Part shown: positions 42,640 through 50,974 of the stretch, in pieces
How positions within the stretch are numbered: position 1 is the first letter of the stretch
How the letters are laid out: each line of letters starts with the position of its first letter
Origin: Hyphomicrobiales bacterium
Lineage (GTDB): Bacteria; Pseudomonadota; Alphaproteobacteria; Rhizobiales; Rhizobiaceae
Assembly: GCA_900472925.1 (NCBI GenBank)
Contig: UCJU01000018.1
Span: forward strand, 1 to 51,103
DNA: 51,103 nt
Direction: 5' to 3'
Translations under genes and position numbers: made by a program
The notes under the pieces: generated by a model
Seen by the model: only the letters and a program-made list of their open reading frames with translations
Databases searched by the model: none
Told to the model about the DNA's origin: nothing

Positions 42640-43332
42640 TCAGTTGCGTACGCGATCAGGCGTAAGCCTTGCCTCGAGCAGCGCGAGCGCCCGTACGATG
42701 AGGAAGTTGAGAACGAGGTAGATTGCGCCGGCTGCGATGAACACCTCCATGGCGCGGTAGGTCTGCGAGATCAATTCCTGCGCTATGCCGGTCACTTCCG
42801 TCAGCGTGATGATGGAGGCAAGCGAGGTCCCCTTCACCATAAGGATGACCTCGTTGCTGTAGGCGGGCAACGCCTGACGCAGGGCCAGCGGCAGGACCAC
42901 CAGCCGCAAGGTCAGCCCGCGCGACAGACCCAGCGCGGAGGCGGCCTCCGTCAGCCCATGCGGCACGTTGCGGATCGCACCGCGCAGAATTTCGCTGCCA
43001 TAGGCGGCGGTGTTCAGCGTTAGCGCCAGAATTGCGCACCAATAGGGCTCGCGAAACAATGACCAGAGCCCGAGCGTCTGCAGGCTCGGGCGAAATTGTC
43101 CGAGCCCGTAATAGATAAGGAATATCTGGACCAGAAGCGGCGTGCCGCGAAAGATCGCGACGAATGTCCTGATGGGCCAGACGATGAAAGGCTTTTGCCC
43201 CTGCTGCGCCAGCGCGAGAAGAAGCGCAAGGACGAAGCCGAGCAAGACAGAGGAGCCAGCCAGCTCGAGCGTCAGCGGAAGGCCAGCCAGAAGCTTCGGT
43301 ATGATTTCGAGGAAAAAGCCAGGGTCGATCAT
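42640..43332 (-). CDS. Polar amino-acid ABC permease (HisM-like)
   Basis: This 230-residue permease has about five helices and the EAA-type coupling loop YGSEILRGAIRNVPHGLTEAASALGLSRGLTLR in segments near 95-130. The second of the pair, it forms a heterodimer with the next gene. Its ATG shares one base with the upstream gene's TGA (TGATG). The system lacks an ATPase in this window, so it must use one from elsewhere. Confidence 0.9.
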   Translation of the reverse strand: MIDPGFFLEIIPKLLAGLPLTLELAGSSVLLGFVLALLLALAQQGQKPFIVWPIRTFVAIFRGTPLLVQIFLIYYGLGQFRPSLQTLGLWSLFREPYWCAILALTLNTAAYGSEILRGAIRNVPHGLTEAASALGLSRGLTLRLVVLPLALRQALPAYSNEVILMVKGTSLASIITLTEVTGIAQELISQTYRAMEVFIAAGAIYLVLNFLIVRALALLEARLTPDRVRN

Positions 43333-44042
43333 CAGTGAACAACCCCGCGGGAGGCATTGGCTTCAGCTCGTCCGAAGACAAGGCCGGTAATGCCGGCGAT
43401 GGCGAAATAAAGCGCGGCGGCGGCGCCATAGAACAAGAACGGCTCCCGTGCCGAACCCGCCCCGATCTGCGCCTGGCGCATCAGTTCAACAAGGCCAATG
43501 ACGGAAATAAGAGCCGAGTCCTTCAAGACAAGTTGCCAGACATTGCCAAGGCCGGGAATGGCGTGGCGCAGCAGTTGTGGCACGATGACGAGACGGAGCA
43601 TCTGGATGCGCGTCAGTGCCAACGCTTTGGCCGCGTCGAACTGGCCCTGGTCGACAGCCAGATAAGCGCCCCTATAGACTTCAGCCTGATAGGCCCCGGA
43701 AATGAAGCCGATGGTCACTATGCCAGTGGCTAGCGCTGGCAAGCCTGCAAAACCTTCCGCACCGAACAGACGGAACAATGCCGTCAGCGCGACGCTGCCG
43801 CCGTAATAGAAGAAATAGATCGTCAGGAGATCCGGCACGCCGCGAAACACGATCCCGTAGGCTGACGCGATGCCGCGCGGAAGTCGCGCTGCGGAAAGCC
43901 GACCGGCCGCGGCCAGCCCACCAAAGACGATCCCGAGCGCAAACCCTGCTACCGAGAGGAGAAGGGTGACGCCGGTGGCTTCGAGCAATGCCGCACCCCA
44001 GCCTCCGGGTCCGAAACCTAGCAGAAGAAATTTATCGAACAT
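43332..44042 (-). CDS. Polar amino-acid ABC permease (HisQ-like)
   Basis: This 236-residue permease has the N-terminal signature GWGAALLEATGVTLLLSVAGFALGIVFG in segments and the coupling loop YQAEVYRGAYLAVDQGQFDAAKALALTRIQMLR in segments near 118-150. It is typical of octopine/nopaline, histidine and lysine-arginine-ornithine importers. It follows the binding-protein gene after a hairpin. Substrate class is polar or basic amino acid, or an opine-like or gamma-glutamyl compound. The sequence does not decide. Confidence 0.9.
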   Translation of the reverse strand: MFDKFLLLGFGPGGWGAALLEATGVTLLLSVAGFALGIVFGGLAAAGRLSAARLPRGIASAYGIVFRGVPDLLTIYFFYYGGSVALTALFRLFGAEGFAGLPALATGIVTIGFISGAYQAEVYRGAYLAVDQGQFDAAKALALTRIQMLRLVIVPQLLRHAIPGLGNVWQLVLKDSALISVIGLVELMRQAQIGAGSAREPFLFYGAAAALYFAIAGITGLVFGRAEANASRGVVH

Positions 44043-44108
44043 GAGGTTTCAAGACCTGTCACACGGTCGGCGACGACGGATCGCCGCAAAGCCGCTTTTT
44101 TGAAAAAT

Positions 44109-44147
44109 GGGACGGGATCGAATGACCTTTGCCAGTTGATCCCGCCC
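44109..44147 (-). terminator. Intercistronic hairpin after binding-protein gene
   Basis: GGGACGGGATC and GATCCCGCCC pair with one bulge around an 18-base loop. On the minus strand the stem is followed by ATTTTT, so it can partly terminate and favour the binding-protein transcript over the permeases. Confidence 0.6.
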
Positions 44148-44159
44148 GGTCTGCGGGTG

Positions 44160-45011
44160 TTACTTCACCGGCGTGACGTCGGTATGCACCCACTTTTCGG
44201 ACAAGCGCTTGATCGTGCCGTCAGCGATTGCGGCATCAATGGCTGTGTCGAAAATCTCCTTCAACGCTTTGTCTTCCTTGCGCATCCCTGCGCCGCTTCC
44301 AAGTCCAAATATGCCACCGACAAAGCCTGGGCCTGCAACGGTATAGTCGGCAAATTCAGGCTTGGCGAGCGTAGCGGCGAGCACCGTCTGCTGAGAGAAG
44401 AGCGCGTCCACGCGGCCAGCGGCCAGATCGAGGTCATGCTGCTCCGTCGTCTTGTACTCGCGGATTTCGACCGTATCGCCGAAATACTTCTTCACGAATT
44501 CGAGGTTTGTCGTGCCGGACTGGACGCCGACGACCTTGCCCTTGAGTAGAGGTTTCAACTTCTCGATAGCAGCCTTGGAAACGGCTTCGTCCTCAAGCTT
44601 GAACTTCTCATTGGAAATTCCAAGCTTGCCGAGGTCACTGTCCTTTGCGACCGCGAAACCCGAAGGATCGACAGCGTAGGGTTTACTGAAAGCAATCGTT
44701 TCCAAGCGCTTGGGCGTGATGAACATGCTGGCCATGATCACGTCGAACTTTCCAACGGTCAGCGAGGGGATGAGACCGTCCCAGTTTTGCGCGATGATGG
44801 TGCACTTGATCTTCATGCGAGCACACAGATCGTTAGCGATTTCGATTTCAAGCCCGTCGAGCTTGCCGTCGGCGGTGGTGAAGTTCCACGGCGCATAGGC
44901 ACCTTCGGTCGCAATAGTAATGGCTTTTGGCGCATCCGCCGCACTTGCAAGCGGCGCGGATATGATTGTCATGAAGGCAGCCGCAATCGCGGCCATACGA
45001 CGAGATGTCAT
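44160..45011 (-). CDS. Polar amino-acid periplasmic binding protein
   Basis: This 283-residue type II binding protein has a signal peptide (about 1-25, ASA-A) and the family pattern AITIATEGAYAPWNFTTADGKLDGLEIEIANDL in segments, with Arg and Asp positions used to hold the alpha-amino acid. FKLEDEAVSKAAIEKLKPLLKGKVVGVQSGTT in segments is typical of ArgT/HisJ/NocT. The start at 45011 has AAGGGAAAAGCC upstream. A 25-codon upstream extension has no signal and is rejected. It is the first gene of the importer-GGT unit, downstream of the GntR gene. Confidence 0.9.
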   Translation of the reverse strand: MTSRRMAAIAAAFMTIISAPLASAADAPKAITIATEGAYAPWNFTTADGKLDGLEIEIANDLCARMKIKCTIIAQNWDGLIPSLTVGKFDVIMASMFITPKRLETIAFSKPYAVDPSGFAVAKDSDLGKLGISNEKFKLEDEAVSKAAIEKLKPLLKGKVVGVQSGTTNLEFVKKYFGDTVEIREYKTTEQHDLDLAAGRVDALFSQQTVLAATLAKPEFADYTVAGPGFVGGIFGLGSGAGMRKEDKALKEIFDTAIDAAIADGTIKRLSEKWVHTDVTPVK

Positions 45012-45101
45012 GGCTTTTCCCTTGTTGTTGTGCCGCCTGAACGGCTGTTCCCCGTCCTTGCCGGATGTTTCCCCGGCTTCGGACAATTTTCCAGTCGGCG
45101 A

Positions 45102-45776
45102 TCAGCGCCGGCTCGGACTTGCGAAATCGGCAAGCAGCGATGCCGTACAAAGCACGTGTTCCTGCATGACCCTTTCAGCTTCGGCAACATCGCCTGACCT
45201 GAAAGCATCAATGAGGTTCTGATGCTCCTCGCGGGCCGAGAGCGGCTTGTCGACATAATCGAACCAGATGCGCATGTAAGGCTCGATGGCCACGTGAAGC
45301 GCCGCGATCTGGCGAATGAGTTTCGGTCGCTCGCTCATCCCGTAGAGAAAAGCGTGAAATTCCTGGTGGCGCAACACCCAGTCACTGCTGCCTGTGTCGC
45401 CAGCGCGCTCCATACGCACGAGCAATCTGTCCAGCTCTTCGAAGCTCTCCAGCGTCAGACGCGGCATGACGATTCGCACTGCAAGACCCTCAAGGACAGA
45501 GCGAATCTCAAACGCCTCGTTGAGCTCATCAAGCGTAAGGCCTGCCACCACGCAGCCGCGATTGGGCCGAAGCGTAACAAGACCATCAGCCGCCAGCCGC
45601 CGAAACGCCTCGCGAACCGGCATGCGGCTCATTCCTATTTCTGCAGCGATCTCTTCGGGAATAAGGCGGTCACCCGGCTTGTAGCGACTGAAACGCAGCG
45701 CCTGCTGGAGGTACGTGTAGGCCTCCTCCTCGGCAGTTGAGGCGACGTGTGCGGTGGATGCATATGAAATTGCCAT
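45102..45776 (-). CDS. GntR-family regulator, FCD subgroup
   Basis: This 224-residue regulator has a winged helix at about 18-85 (PGDRLIPEEIAAEIGMSRMPVREAF in segments) and an FCD domain (FEIRSVLEGLAVRIVMPRLT, RHQEFHAFLYGMS). AGAAGG six bases before the ATG at 45776 favours that start. A GTG 27 bases upstream is possible but lacks a good site. It is divergent from the aminotransferase operon across a region with two GTGATCAC palindromes, and 90 bases upstream of the binding-protein gene. It probably controls both directions. Confidence 0.88.
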   Translation of the reverse strand: MAISYASTAHVASTAEEEAYTYLQQALRFSRYKPGDRLIPEEIAAEIGMSRMPVREAFRRLAADGLVTLRPNRGCVVAGLTLDELNEAFEIRSVLEGLAVRIVMPRLTLESFEELDRLLVRMERAGDTGSSDWVLRHQEFHAFLYGMSERPKLIRQIAALHVAIEPYMRIWFDYVDKPLSAREEHQNLIDAFRSGDVAEAERVMQEHVLCTASLLADFASPSRR

Positions 45777-45921
45777 CGTCGCCTTCTGGATTTTTGTATC
45801 CACTTATCCAAACACCGTGTTGGAGGCCCGTCAAGGAGTTTGTTGTCGAAAGTTTTAGCTCAAACCTGATGTGGCAATCTACGTCACCACCCAATGTTCC
45901 TAATAACTAAGCATTCTAAAC

Positions 45922-46046
45922 GTGATCACATGTATACTTACGCCTCCTACAACCCGAGTAAAATCCCAATTTTATCCCGAATTTACTGCAGATAACATAG
46001 ACTCACATTGACAGAAAATATGATCATCCATAAATGTGATCACATT
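45922..46046. promoter_or_regulatory. Two GTGATCAC palindromes in the GntR / aminotransferase spacer
   Basis: GTGATCAC occurs at 45922-45929 and again inside the perfect 14-bp palindrome AATGTGATCACATT (46033-46046), 114 bp centre to centre. A further TGATCA lies at 46021-46026. The second site ends 24 bases before the aminotransferase start. The GntR protein alongside is the most likely ligand. A CRP-like factor is possible given TGTGA-N-TCACA, but the usual central spacing is absent. Confidence 0.55.
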
Positions 46047-46070
46047 CTTCCGTTCGAGAGGCTTTGACCA

Positions 46071-47462
46071 GTGCAGAACATTTCACCCGCCAGATCACTG
46101 AACTCTGACTCCATAGTCTCTGCCGCGAAGCGGATTCTCGCCGAGGAAACTGCGCTCTTTACGAGCCAGCGACCGCGCAGTCAGGAGATTTTTGCAGCGC
46201 CAACTTCCGGCTTCTTCAATCAGGTTCCGCAATATTGGATGCGGGACTGGCCAATGCCTTTCCCGGTCTTGATATCCAAAGCCACCGGAAGTGAGGTCTG
46301 GGACGTCGACGGAAATCACGCGATCGATTTTTGCCTTGGTGACAGCGGCGCGATGTTCGGACACGGACCGCAGCCGATCCTGAATGCGCTAGCCGGGGCC
46401 AGTACCTTGGGCCTGACGACCATGTTGCCCTCCAAAGATCTCACTACCGTTGGCCAACTGTTGCGCGCAACATTCGGCATGTCCATGTGGCAGGTCACGG
46501 CCACCGCCAGTGACGCCAACCGCTTTGCCTTCCGGGTCGCACGTGCCGTGACGGGGCGTAAAAAGATCCTGGTGTTTGATGGTTGCTATCATGGCGCGGC
46601 TGATGAAGCGCTGGTGGACCTCGTGGACGGGAAGACGGTCGCTCGCAACGGCCTGCTTGGCCAAGCGGTGAATCTGGCCGAAACGACGGTGTGCATTCCC
46701 TTTAATGATGTACCTGCTCTCGAAGCGGCATTGAATGAAGGTGACATAGCCTGCGTCGTGGCGGAGCCTGTCATGACCAATTGCGGTATGATTCTTCCGC
46801 TTCCCGGGTTTCATAAGACCCTGCGGGAGCTGACGCGGTCCCACGGCACGCTTCTGCACATCGATGAAACGCATACGATTTCGACCGGATATGGCGGGTA
46901 CACGAAAGTGCACGGTCTAGAGCCGGATATTTTCGTCGTCGGCAAGCCGGTCGGCGGTGGCATCCCTGTTGCTGTATGGGGCATGACAGACGATGTCGCG
47001 GGCCGGTTCGACGACGTTCGCGCGGCCAATACCGGCACAGGTCACTCTGGCATAGGCACGACGCTTTCGGGCAGCGCTTTGCAGCTTGCCTGCCTGAAGG
47101 CCTGCCTCGAAGAAGTGATGACACCCGAGGCGCACGACACAATGAACCGTCTCGCCGATATCGTCGAGACGGGCTTCTCTGCGGCTATCAAGCACTATAA
47201 CTTGCCTTGGCATGTTGGCCGCGTTGGTGCACGGCTGGAAATCGTGTTCTCGCCTCGTCCCCTGCGGAACGCAAGTGAAGCGCACGCCGCGGCCAACCCG
47301 ACAATCCAGAAGGCATTGCATACGGCATTCCTCAATCTGGGATATCTGGTAACACCATTCCACAATATGATTCTGGTGGCACCGACCACCAGCGAAGAAA
47401 ATGTCGCTGGCCTTGTCGCCAGCTTTGAGAAAATTCTAGATCGAATGACGAAGGCTGCATGA
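46071..47462 (+). CDS. Class III (glutamate-1-semialdehyde aminotransferase-like) aminotransferase
   Basis: This 463-residue PLP enzyme has the class III fold. PLP Lys292 lies in VVGKPVGGG, and an acidic PLP-N1 contact is expected in HIDETHT (usual form DEV). The phosphate-binding segment SGTEA of relatives is replaced by TASDAN (about 144-149). These changes put it in a side branch of the glutamate-1-semialdehyde group, which includes beta-amino-acid transaminases. It starts at GTG with GAGAGG about ten bases upstream. The ligase gene begins one base after its stop. The likely role is to move the amino group of an unusual amine or beta-amino acid. Confidence 0.85.
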   Translation: MQNISPARSLNSDSIVSAAKRILAEETALFTSQRPRSQEIFAAPTSGFFNQVPQYWMRDWPMPFPVLISKATGSEVWDVDGNHAIDFCLGDSGAMFGHGPQPILNALAGASTLGLTTMLPSKDLTTVGQLLRATFGMSMWQVTATASDANRFAFRVARAVTGRKKILVFDGCYHGAADEALVDLVDGKTVARNGLLGQAVNLAETTVCIPFNDVPALEAALNEGDIACVVAEPVMTNCGMILPLPGFHKTLRELTRSHGTLLHIDETHTISTGYGGYTKVHGLEPDIFVVGKPVGGGIPVAVWGMTDDVAGRFDDVRAANTGTGHSGIGTTLSGSALQLACLKACLEEVMTPEAHDTMNRLADIVETGFSAAIKHYNLPWHVGRVGARLEIVFSPRPLRNASEAHAAANPTIQKALHTAFLNLGYLVTPFHNMILVAPTTSEENVAGLVASFEKILDRMTKAA

Positions 47463-47463
47463 C

Positions 47464-48846
47464 ATGACCGGAATACGTCCACTCAACGCGGCACCTATCG
47501 AGGAAGCCGAGGCATTCCTTGAGCAACACCCGGACATCACAGCCTTCGACCTCGTACTGATCGATCCGAACGGGGTAGCGCGCGGCAAGATTATCCGCCG
47601 CCATGAACTCTTGCCACTGTTCCGTTCCGGCCGGCATCTGCCAGGCTCCATTCTGGGGCTGGACGTGACGGGGGCCGACGTTGATGAAACGGGTTTGACT
47701 TGGGACGATGGAGACGCCGACAGAATCGCATGGCCGATAGCCGGATCACTCGTGAGATTGCCCTGGACATCTCCCGAACGCGGCGAAGTTCGCGTCATGC
47801 TGTATGAACTCGACGGATCCGCGATGGGTGCCGATCCCCGGCAGTCTCTTCTGCGCCAGATCGAGCGATTTGAAGCGAAAAACCTCTTCCCGGATTTGGC
47901 GTTCGAGCTAGAGTTCTACCTACTCGATGCGGACAAGGATGTTCTTGGCAAACCGAAGGCTGCACGCCTGCCGCTTTCGGGCGCGTCGTCAAAGGGAAAT
48001 CAAGTCTACAGCGTTGCCGTGCTGGATCAGTTCGAACCGTTTATCGATGCGCTGTACCGCGCCGCTGCCATCCAGAACCTGTCGGTCGAAACGATGATCT
48101 CCGAATATGCGCCCGGCCAGTATGAACTAACGCTTCGCCACCAGGCCCAAGGCCTGCGGGCGGCAGACGATCTGGTGATGCTCAAGCGTCTCGTTCGAGG
48201 CCTTGCGCTGCGGCACGGCATGCGCGCGAACTTCATGGCCAAGCCTTTTACCCAACATGTCGGCTCCGGCATGCATCTTCACGCCAGCCTCGCCGACCCG
48301 TCGGGTCGCAACCTGTTTGCCGACGTCGCGGATGATCTCGCGCCGATGTTGCGTCACGCGATCGGCGGTCTTCAGCAGACGATGGCCGACTCGATGCTGA
48401 TGTTTGCGCCCAATCTGAATTCCTGGCGTCGTTTTTCCCGCAACAGCTATGCGCCGACATCGCCGACCTGGGGGCGCAACAACCGCAGCGTTGCCATAAG
48501 GGTACCCGCAGGCAATCCGGCCAACCGGCATCTTGAGCACCGTTCCGCCGGTGTCGACGCCAACCCTTATCTGGTCGGTGCGACTGTGCTTGCCGGAATG
48601 TATCACGGGATTGAAAAACGGATAGAGCCAGATGCAGAAGCGTCCACCTACAGCGACGATACCGCAACGACCTTGCCGCGCGACTGGGGCGCAGCGATTG
48701 ATCAAGCCGCTCAATCCGAGTTTCTGAAAGACGCATTAGGCGCACGTATGGCCTCGGTCTTCGTTGCGCTGAAGCAAGTGGAACACCGCTTCTTTTCCAG
48801 TGAAGTCACGGACGAAGAGTTCGCCTATTACAGCGACGTCATATGA
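47464..48846 (+). CDS. Glutamine-synthetase-like gamma-glutamyl-amine ligase (PuuA-type)
   Basis: This 460-residue protein is of the type I glutamine-synthetase fold but is closer to PuuA, IpuC and similar gamma-glutamyl ligases. It has an N-terminal DLVLIDPNGVARGKII, AFELEFYLL (metal Glu), GQYELTLRHQ, GSGMHLHASL (about 265-274) and NRSVAIRVPAGNPANRHLEHRSAGVDANPYL in segments. It lacks the adenylylation loop context of GlnA. It would attach glutamate to an amine, protecting it during oxidation, after which a gamma-glutamyl hydrolase releases the product. The GGT at 41 kb could be that hydrolase. Confidence 0.87.
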   Translation: MTGIRPLNAAPIEEAEAFLEQHPDITAFDLVLIDPNGVARGKIIRRHELLPLFRSGRHLPGSILGLDVTGADVDETGLTWDDGDADRIAWPIAGSLVRLPWTSPERGEVRVMLYELDGSAMGADPRQSLLRQIERFEAKNLFPDLAFELEFYLLDADKDVLGKPKAARLPLSGASSKGNQVYSVAVLDQFEPFIDALYRAAAIQNLSVETMISEYAPGQYELTLRHQAQGLRAADDLVMLKRLVRGLALRHGMRANFMAKPFTQHVGSGMHLHASLADPSGRNLFADVADDLAPMLRHAIGGLQQTMADSMLMFAPNLNSWRRFSRNSYAPTSPTWGRNNRSVAIRVPAGNPANRHLEHRSAGVDANPYLVGATVLAGMYHGIEKRIEPDAEASTYSDDTATTLPRDWGAAIDQAAQSEFLKDALGARMASVFVALKQVEHRFFSSEVTDEEFAYYSDVI

Positions 48847-49619
48847 CGGCGCACGAAGGCAAGTTTCGCACGGCTCTGGTAACCGGCGCAGGAGGACCTG
48901 ATGGCATAGGCTTTGCGATCACCCGCAAACTTGCACAGCAAGGCCTTACCGTTTTCATGACCGGCGCCAGCGACCGGATCCACCTGCGCGCCAAGGAACT
49001 GCGGGAACAGGGCTACGACGTAACGTCCCATGTCGCAGACCTCACAAAGGCAGAAGAGGTCATGCAATTGCGCAGACTTGTGGGGCCAGTCGATGTACTG
49101 ATCAACAATGCAGGCATGGGATCCAAGGCGGTGCCAGCCGTGCAACGTGACTTCCTGGCGCTTAATGAAGCTGACTGGGACACTGGAATTGCCGTTTCCC
49201 TAAAGACGGCGTTTCTGGTCACTCGTGCCTTTCTGGGATCAATGGTCGAGAGCAAGCGTGGACGTATTGTGAATATAGCCTCTGTCACCGGGCCGCTCGT
49301 TTCCAACCCAGGAGAGGCTGCGTATTCGGCTGCAAAGGCAGGGATTATCGGGCTTACCCACGCCCTGGCGCTCGAAGCAGCGCCACATGGAGTAACCGTG
49401 AATGCAGTCGCACCGGGCTGGATCGAGACAGGGGCATCAACCGAAGACGAGCGGGTCGCTGCGCGGCACACACCTCCGGGACGCGCTGGAACGCCGGACG
49501 AAGTCGCTGCCGCCGCAGCCTTTCTCGCCTCTGCCGAAGCAAGTTACATCAACGGCGCCATGTTGGTCGTTGACGGCGGCAATGTCCTACAGGAACGCAA
49601 GGTTCAACAAGTTTCCTAA
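48843..49619 (+). CDS. Short-chain dehydrogenase/reductase
   Basis: This 258-residue SDR has TGAGGPDGIG at the cofactor loop (two residues longer than TGxxxGIG), LINNAGMG (about 88-95), catalytic Ser in IASVTG (about 142) and YSAAK (about 155-159), ending VDGGN. It overlaps the ligase stop by four bases (ATGA), so the three genes from 46071 form one operon. It could oxidise an alcohol in the gamma-glutamyl intermediate or the free product. Confidence 0.85.
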   Translation: MTAHEGKFRTALVTGAGGPDGIGFAITRKLAQQGLTVFMTGASDRIHLRAKELREQGYDVTSHVADLTKAEEVMQLRRLVGPVDVLINNAGMGSKAVPAVQRDFLALNEADWDTGIAVSLKTAFLVTRAFLGSMVESKRGRIVNIASVTGPLVSNPGEAAYSAAKAGIIGLTHALALEAAPHGVTVNAVAPGWIETGASTEDERVAARHTPPGRAGTPDEVAAAAAFLASAEASYINGAMLVVDGGNVLQERKVQQVS

Positions 49620-49748
49620 GCGAGCTAATAATCACTTTCGCAAGCGTTGGTAACTCAGTGGCGTTCCATGCATTCTATAGAGGCAACCGCGGCTTTGACC
49701 GGTGATTGATCGCTAGTTGAAACGAGTACCTGGGTCTTAGGAGAATAA

Positions 49749-49826
49749 GTGGACAACACAGCCCAGATCGATTTGCCTAAAACCTGCCCCTCGCCCGCCT
49801 ATCGGTTCTTCCGATGGATACCATAA
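49749..49826 (+). CDS. Possible 25-residue peptide or 5' gene remnant
   Basis: A GTG with TTAGGAG just upstream opens 25 codons (VDNTAQIDLPKTCPSPAYRF then FRWIP). The ribosome site is good, but there is no recognised relative. It lies just before decayed livF sequence, so it may be the truncated start of a lost gene. Confidence 0.25.
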   Translation: MDNTAQIDLPKTCPSPAYRFFRWIP

Positions 49827-49859
49827 GGAGATTTGGGCTATTCCTGTCTTCACACTATG

Positions 49860-50085
49860 CTAATCAATTACCATCTTACGATAACGATCGACTTGCTTGA
49901 CCTCGGCACCTCAACTCTTTTCATTGAAGGGAGGCGCCAAAGGCTGCGTTTCGGATCGCCACGTGGGTATATGATGGAAATTGGCGCGCGAGGCTGATGA
50001 CGTAGCGGCTAAACCCAAAATAGAGCAGATTTACTCGGGCCCGGATGCCCCGCTTCAGTCAGAGTTTGATGAAAACCGCACCTGA
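49860..50085 (+). pseudogene. Decayed 3' part of a Liv-type ATPase gene (livF)
   Basis: Three successive frames together match the end of the intact LivF at 32-32.8 kb. The first frame gives LLDLGTSTLFIE (compare LKDLGVSILLVE), the second KAAFRIAT (compare RAALRIAD), and the third DVAAKPKIEQIYSG (compare EVSANPRIEQIYLG), followed by a short tail and TGA. At least two frameshifts have accumulated. Upstream livF sequence is missing. This implies that a second Liv importer once stood here. Confidence 0.8.
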
Positions 50086-50102
50086 GAAGAGATTAAGTGC
50101 CG

Positions 50103-50852
50103 TCAGAATACCTTGGGCTTGAACGCAAGGACGTGTGCTTCCATGATTTTGGCGACCTTGTCCGCCTCGCGGCGCTCGATCGCATCGACGATCTCTTCAT
50201 GTTCACTGATGGCATCCTCCATCCGTGCGTCCAGGCTGGCGTAGGTCGTGATGAAAAAATCTGCTTTGTCTCGCAGGCCTTCCACCATCTCCGTCAATAT
50301 GGGAGATTTGGTACTTTGGCTTATAACAGTGTGCAGTTTCCGATTAAGGGAGCGGTAAAGTGCAACGACTTCTGACGCGCTGACTTTTAACTTCGGCAAC
50401 ACGCTTAGCTGAGCGGAGACCAAGCGGAGTTCCATAATATCGTTGGCATCGGCCCTGATGGCTGACGTTCGTGCAATGTGGGATTCGCCCAACGAGAAGT
50501 AATCAAAAAAGTCGCTCACATCATTTGAGCTGTATTGCCGGACGCGACTGCCGACTTGAGGGACAATTTCCACGAACCCCTCAATGGTCAGCCTCTTGAT
50601 GGCGTCCATCACTGGCTGCCGACTTACACCGAATTCGACTGCCAGATCATCTATCGGAAGCCAAGCGCCGGGCAGATAATGTCCCTCCAGAAGCTTCTGC
50701 TTAACCGTCGCGTAAACCTGGGAATTCGCCGCGACCTCTCCGGATCTTTGTGATCCGCGCATTTTTTGCTTGAGCTGCACAGCGCTGCTACCATTTCTTT
50801 TCTGACGCGAGGCATCCTCGTTTGTCGACTGAACAAGTTTAGATCTGGCCAA
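50103..50852 (-). CDS. GntR-family regulator, FCD subgroup
   Basis: This 249-residue regulator has a basic, low-complexity N-terminus of about 40 residues, a winged helix at about 45-108 (PGAWLPIDDLAVEFGVSRQPVMDAIKRL in segments) and an FCD domain. It probably starts at TTG with AAGGAG eight bases upstream. The nearest operator-like element is ATTCTAGAAT in the right inverted repeat, about 185 bases upstream of its start. This makes it a good candidate for the regulator of the ATTCTAGAAT set, though binding is not shown. Confidence 0.85.
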   Translation of the reverse strand: MARSKLVQSTNEDASRQKRNGSSAVQLKQKMRGSQRSGEVAANSQVYATVKQKLLEGHYLPGAWLPIDDLAVEFGVSRQPVMDAIKRLTIEGFVEIVPQVGSRVRQYSSNDVSDFFDYFSLGESHIARTSAIRADANDIMELRLVSAQLSVLPKLKVSASEVVALYRSLNRKLHTVISQSTKSPILTEMVEGLRDKADFFITTYASLDARMEDAISEHEEIVDAIERREADKVAKIMEAHVLAFKPKVF

Positions 50853-50974
50853 TCCCAGTCTCCTTTGACGGTTGCATGCGGGCCTAGCATCGACTTTCCC
50901 AAAAGAAAAGAATGAAAGTGCCAGCCCTAATGAAGGCGATAAATTATTACCCCATCATCGTTTGAATACCTTAG

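Noticed and set aside
41559..42665. A 368-codon plus-strand frame opposite the gamma-glutamyltransferase gene
   Set aside because: The opposite strand encodes a clear enzyme with catalytic motifs. The plus-strand product has none.
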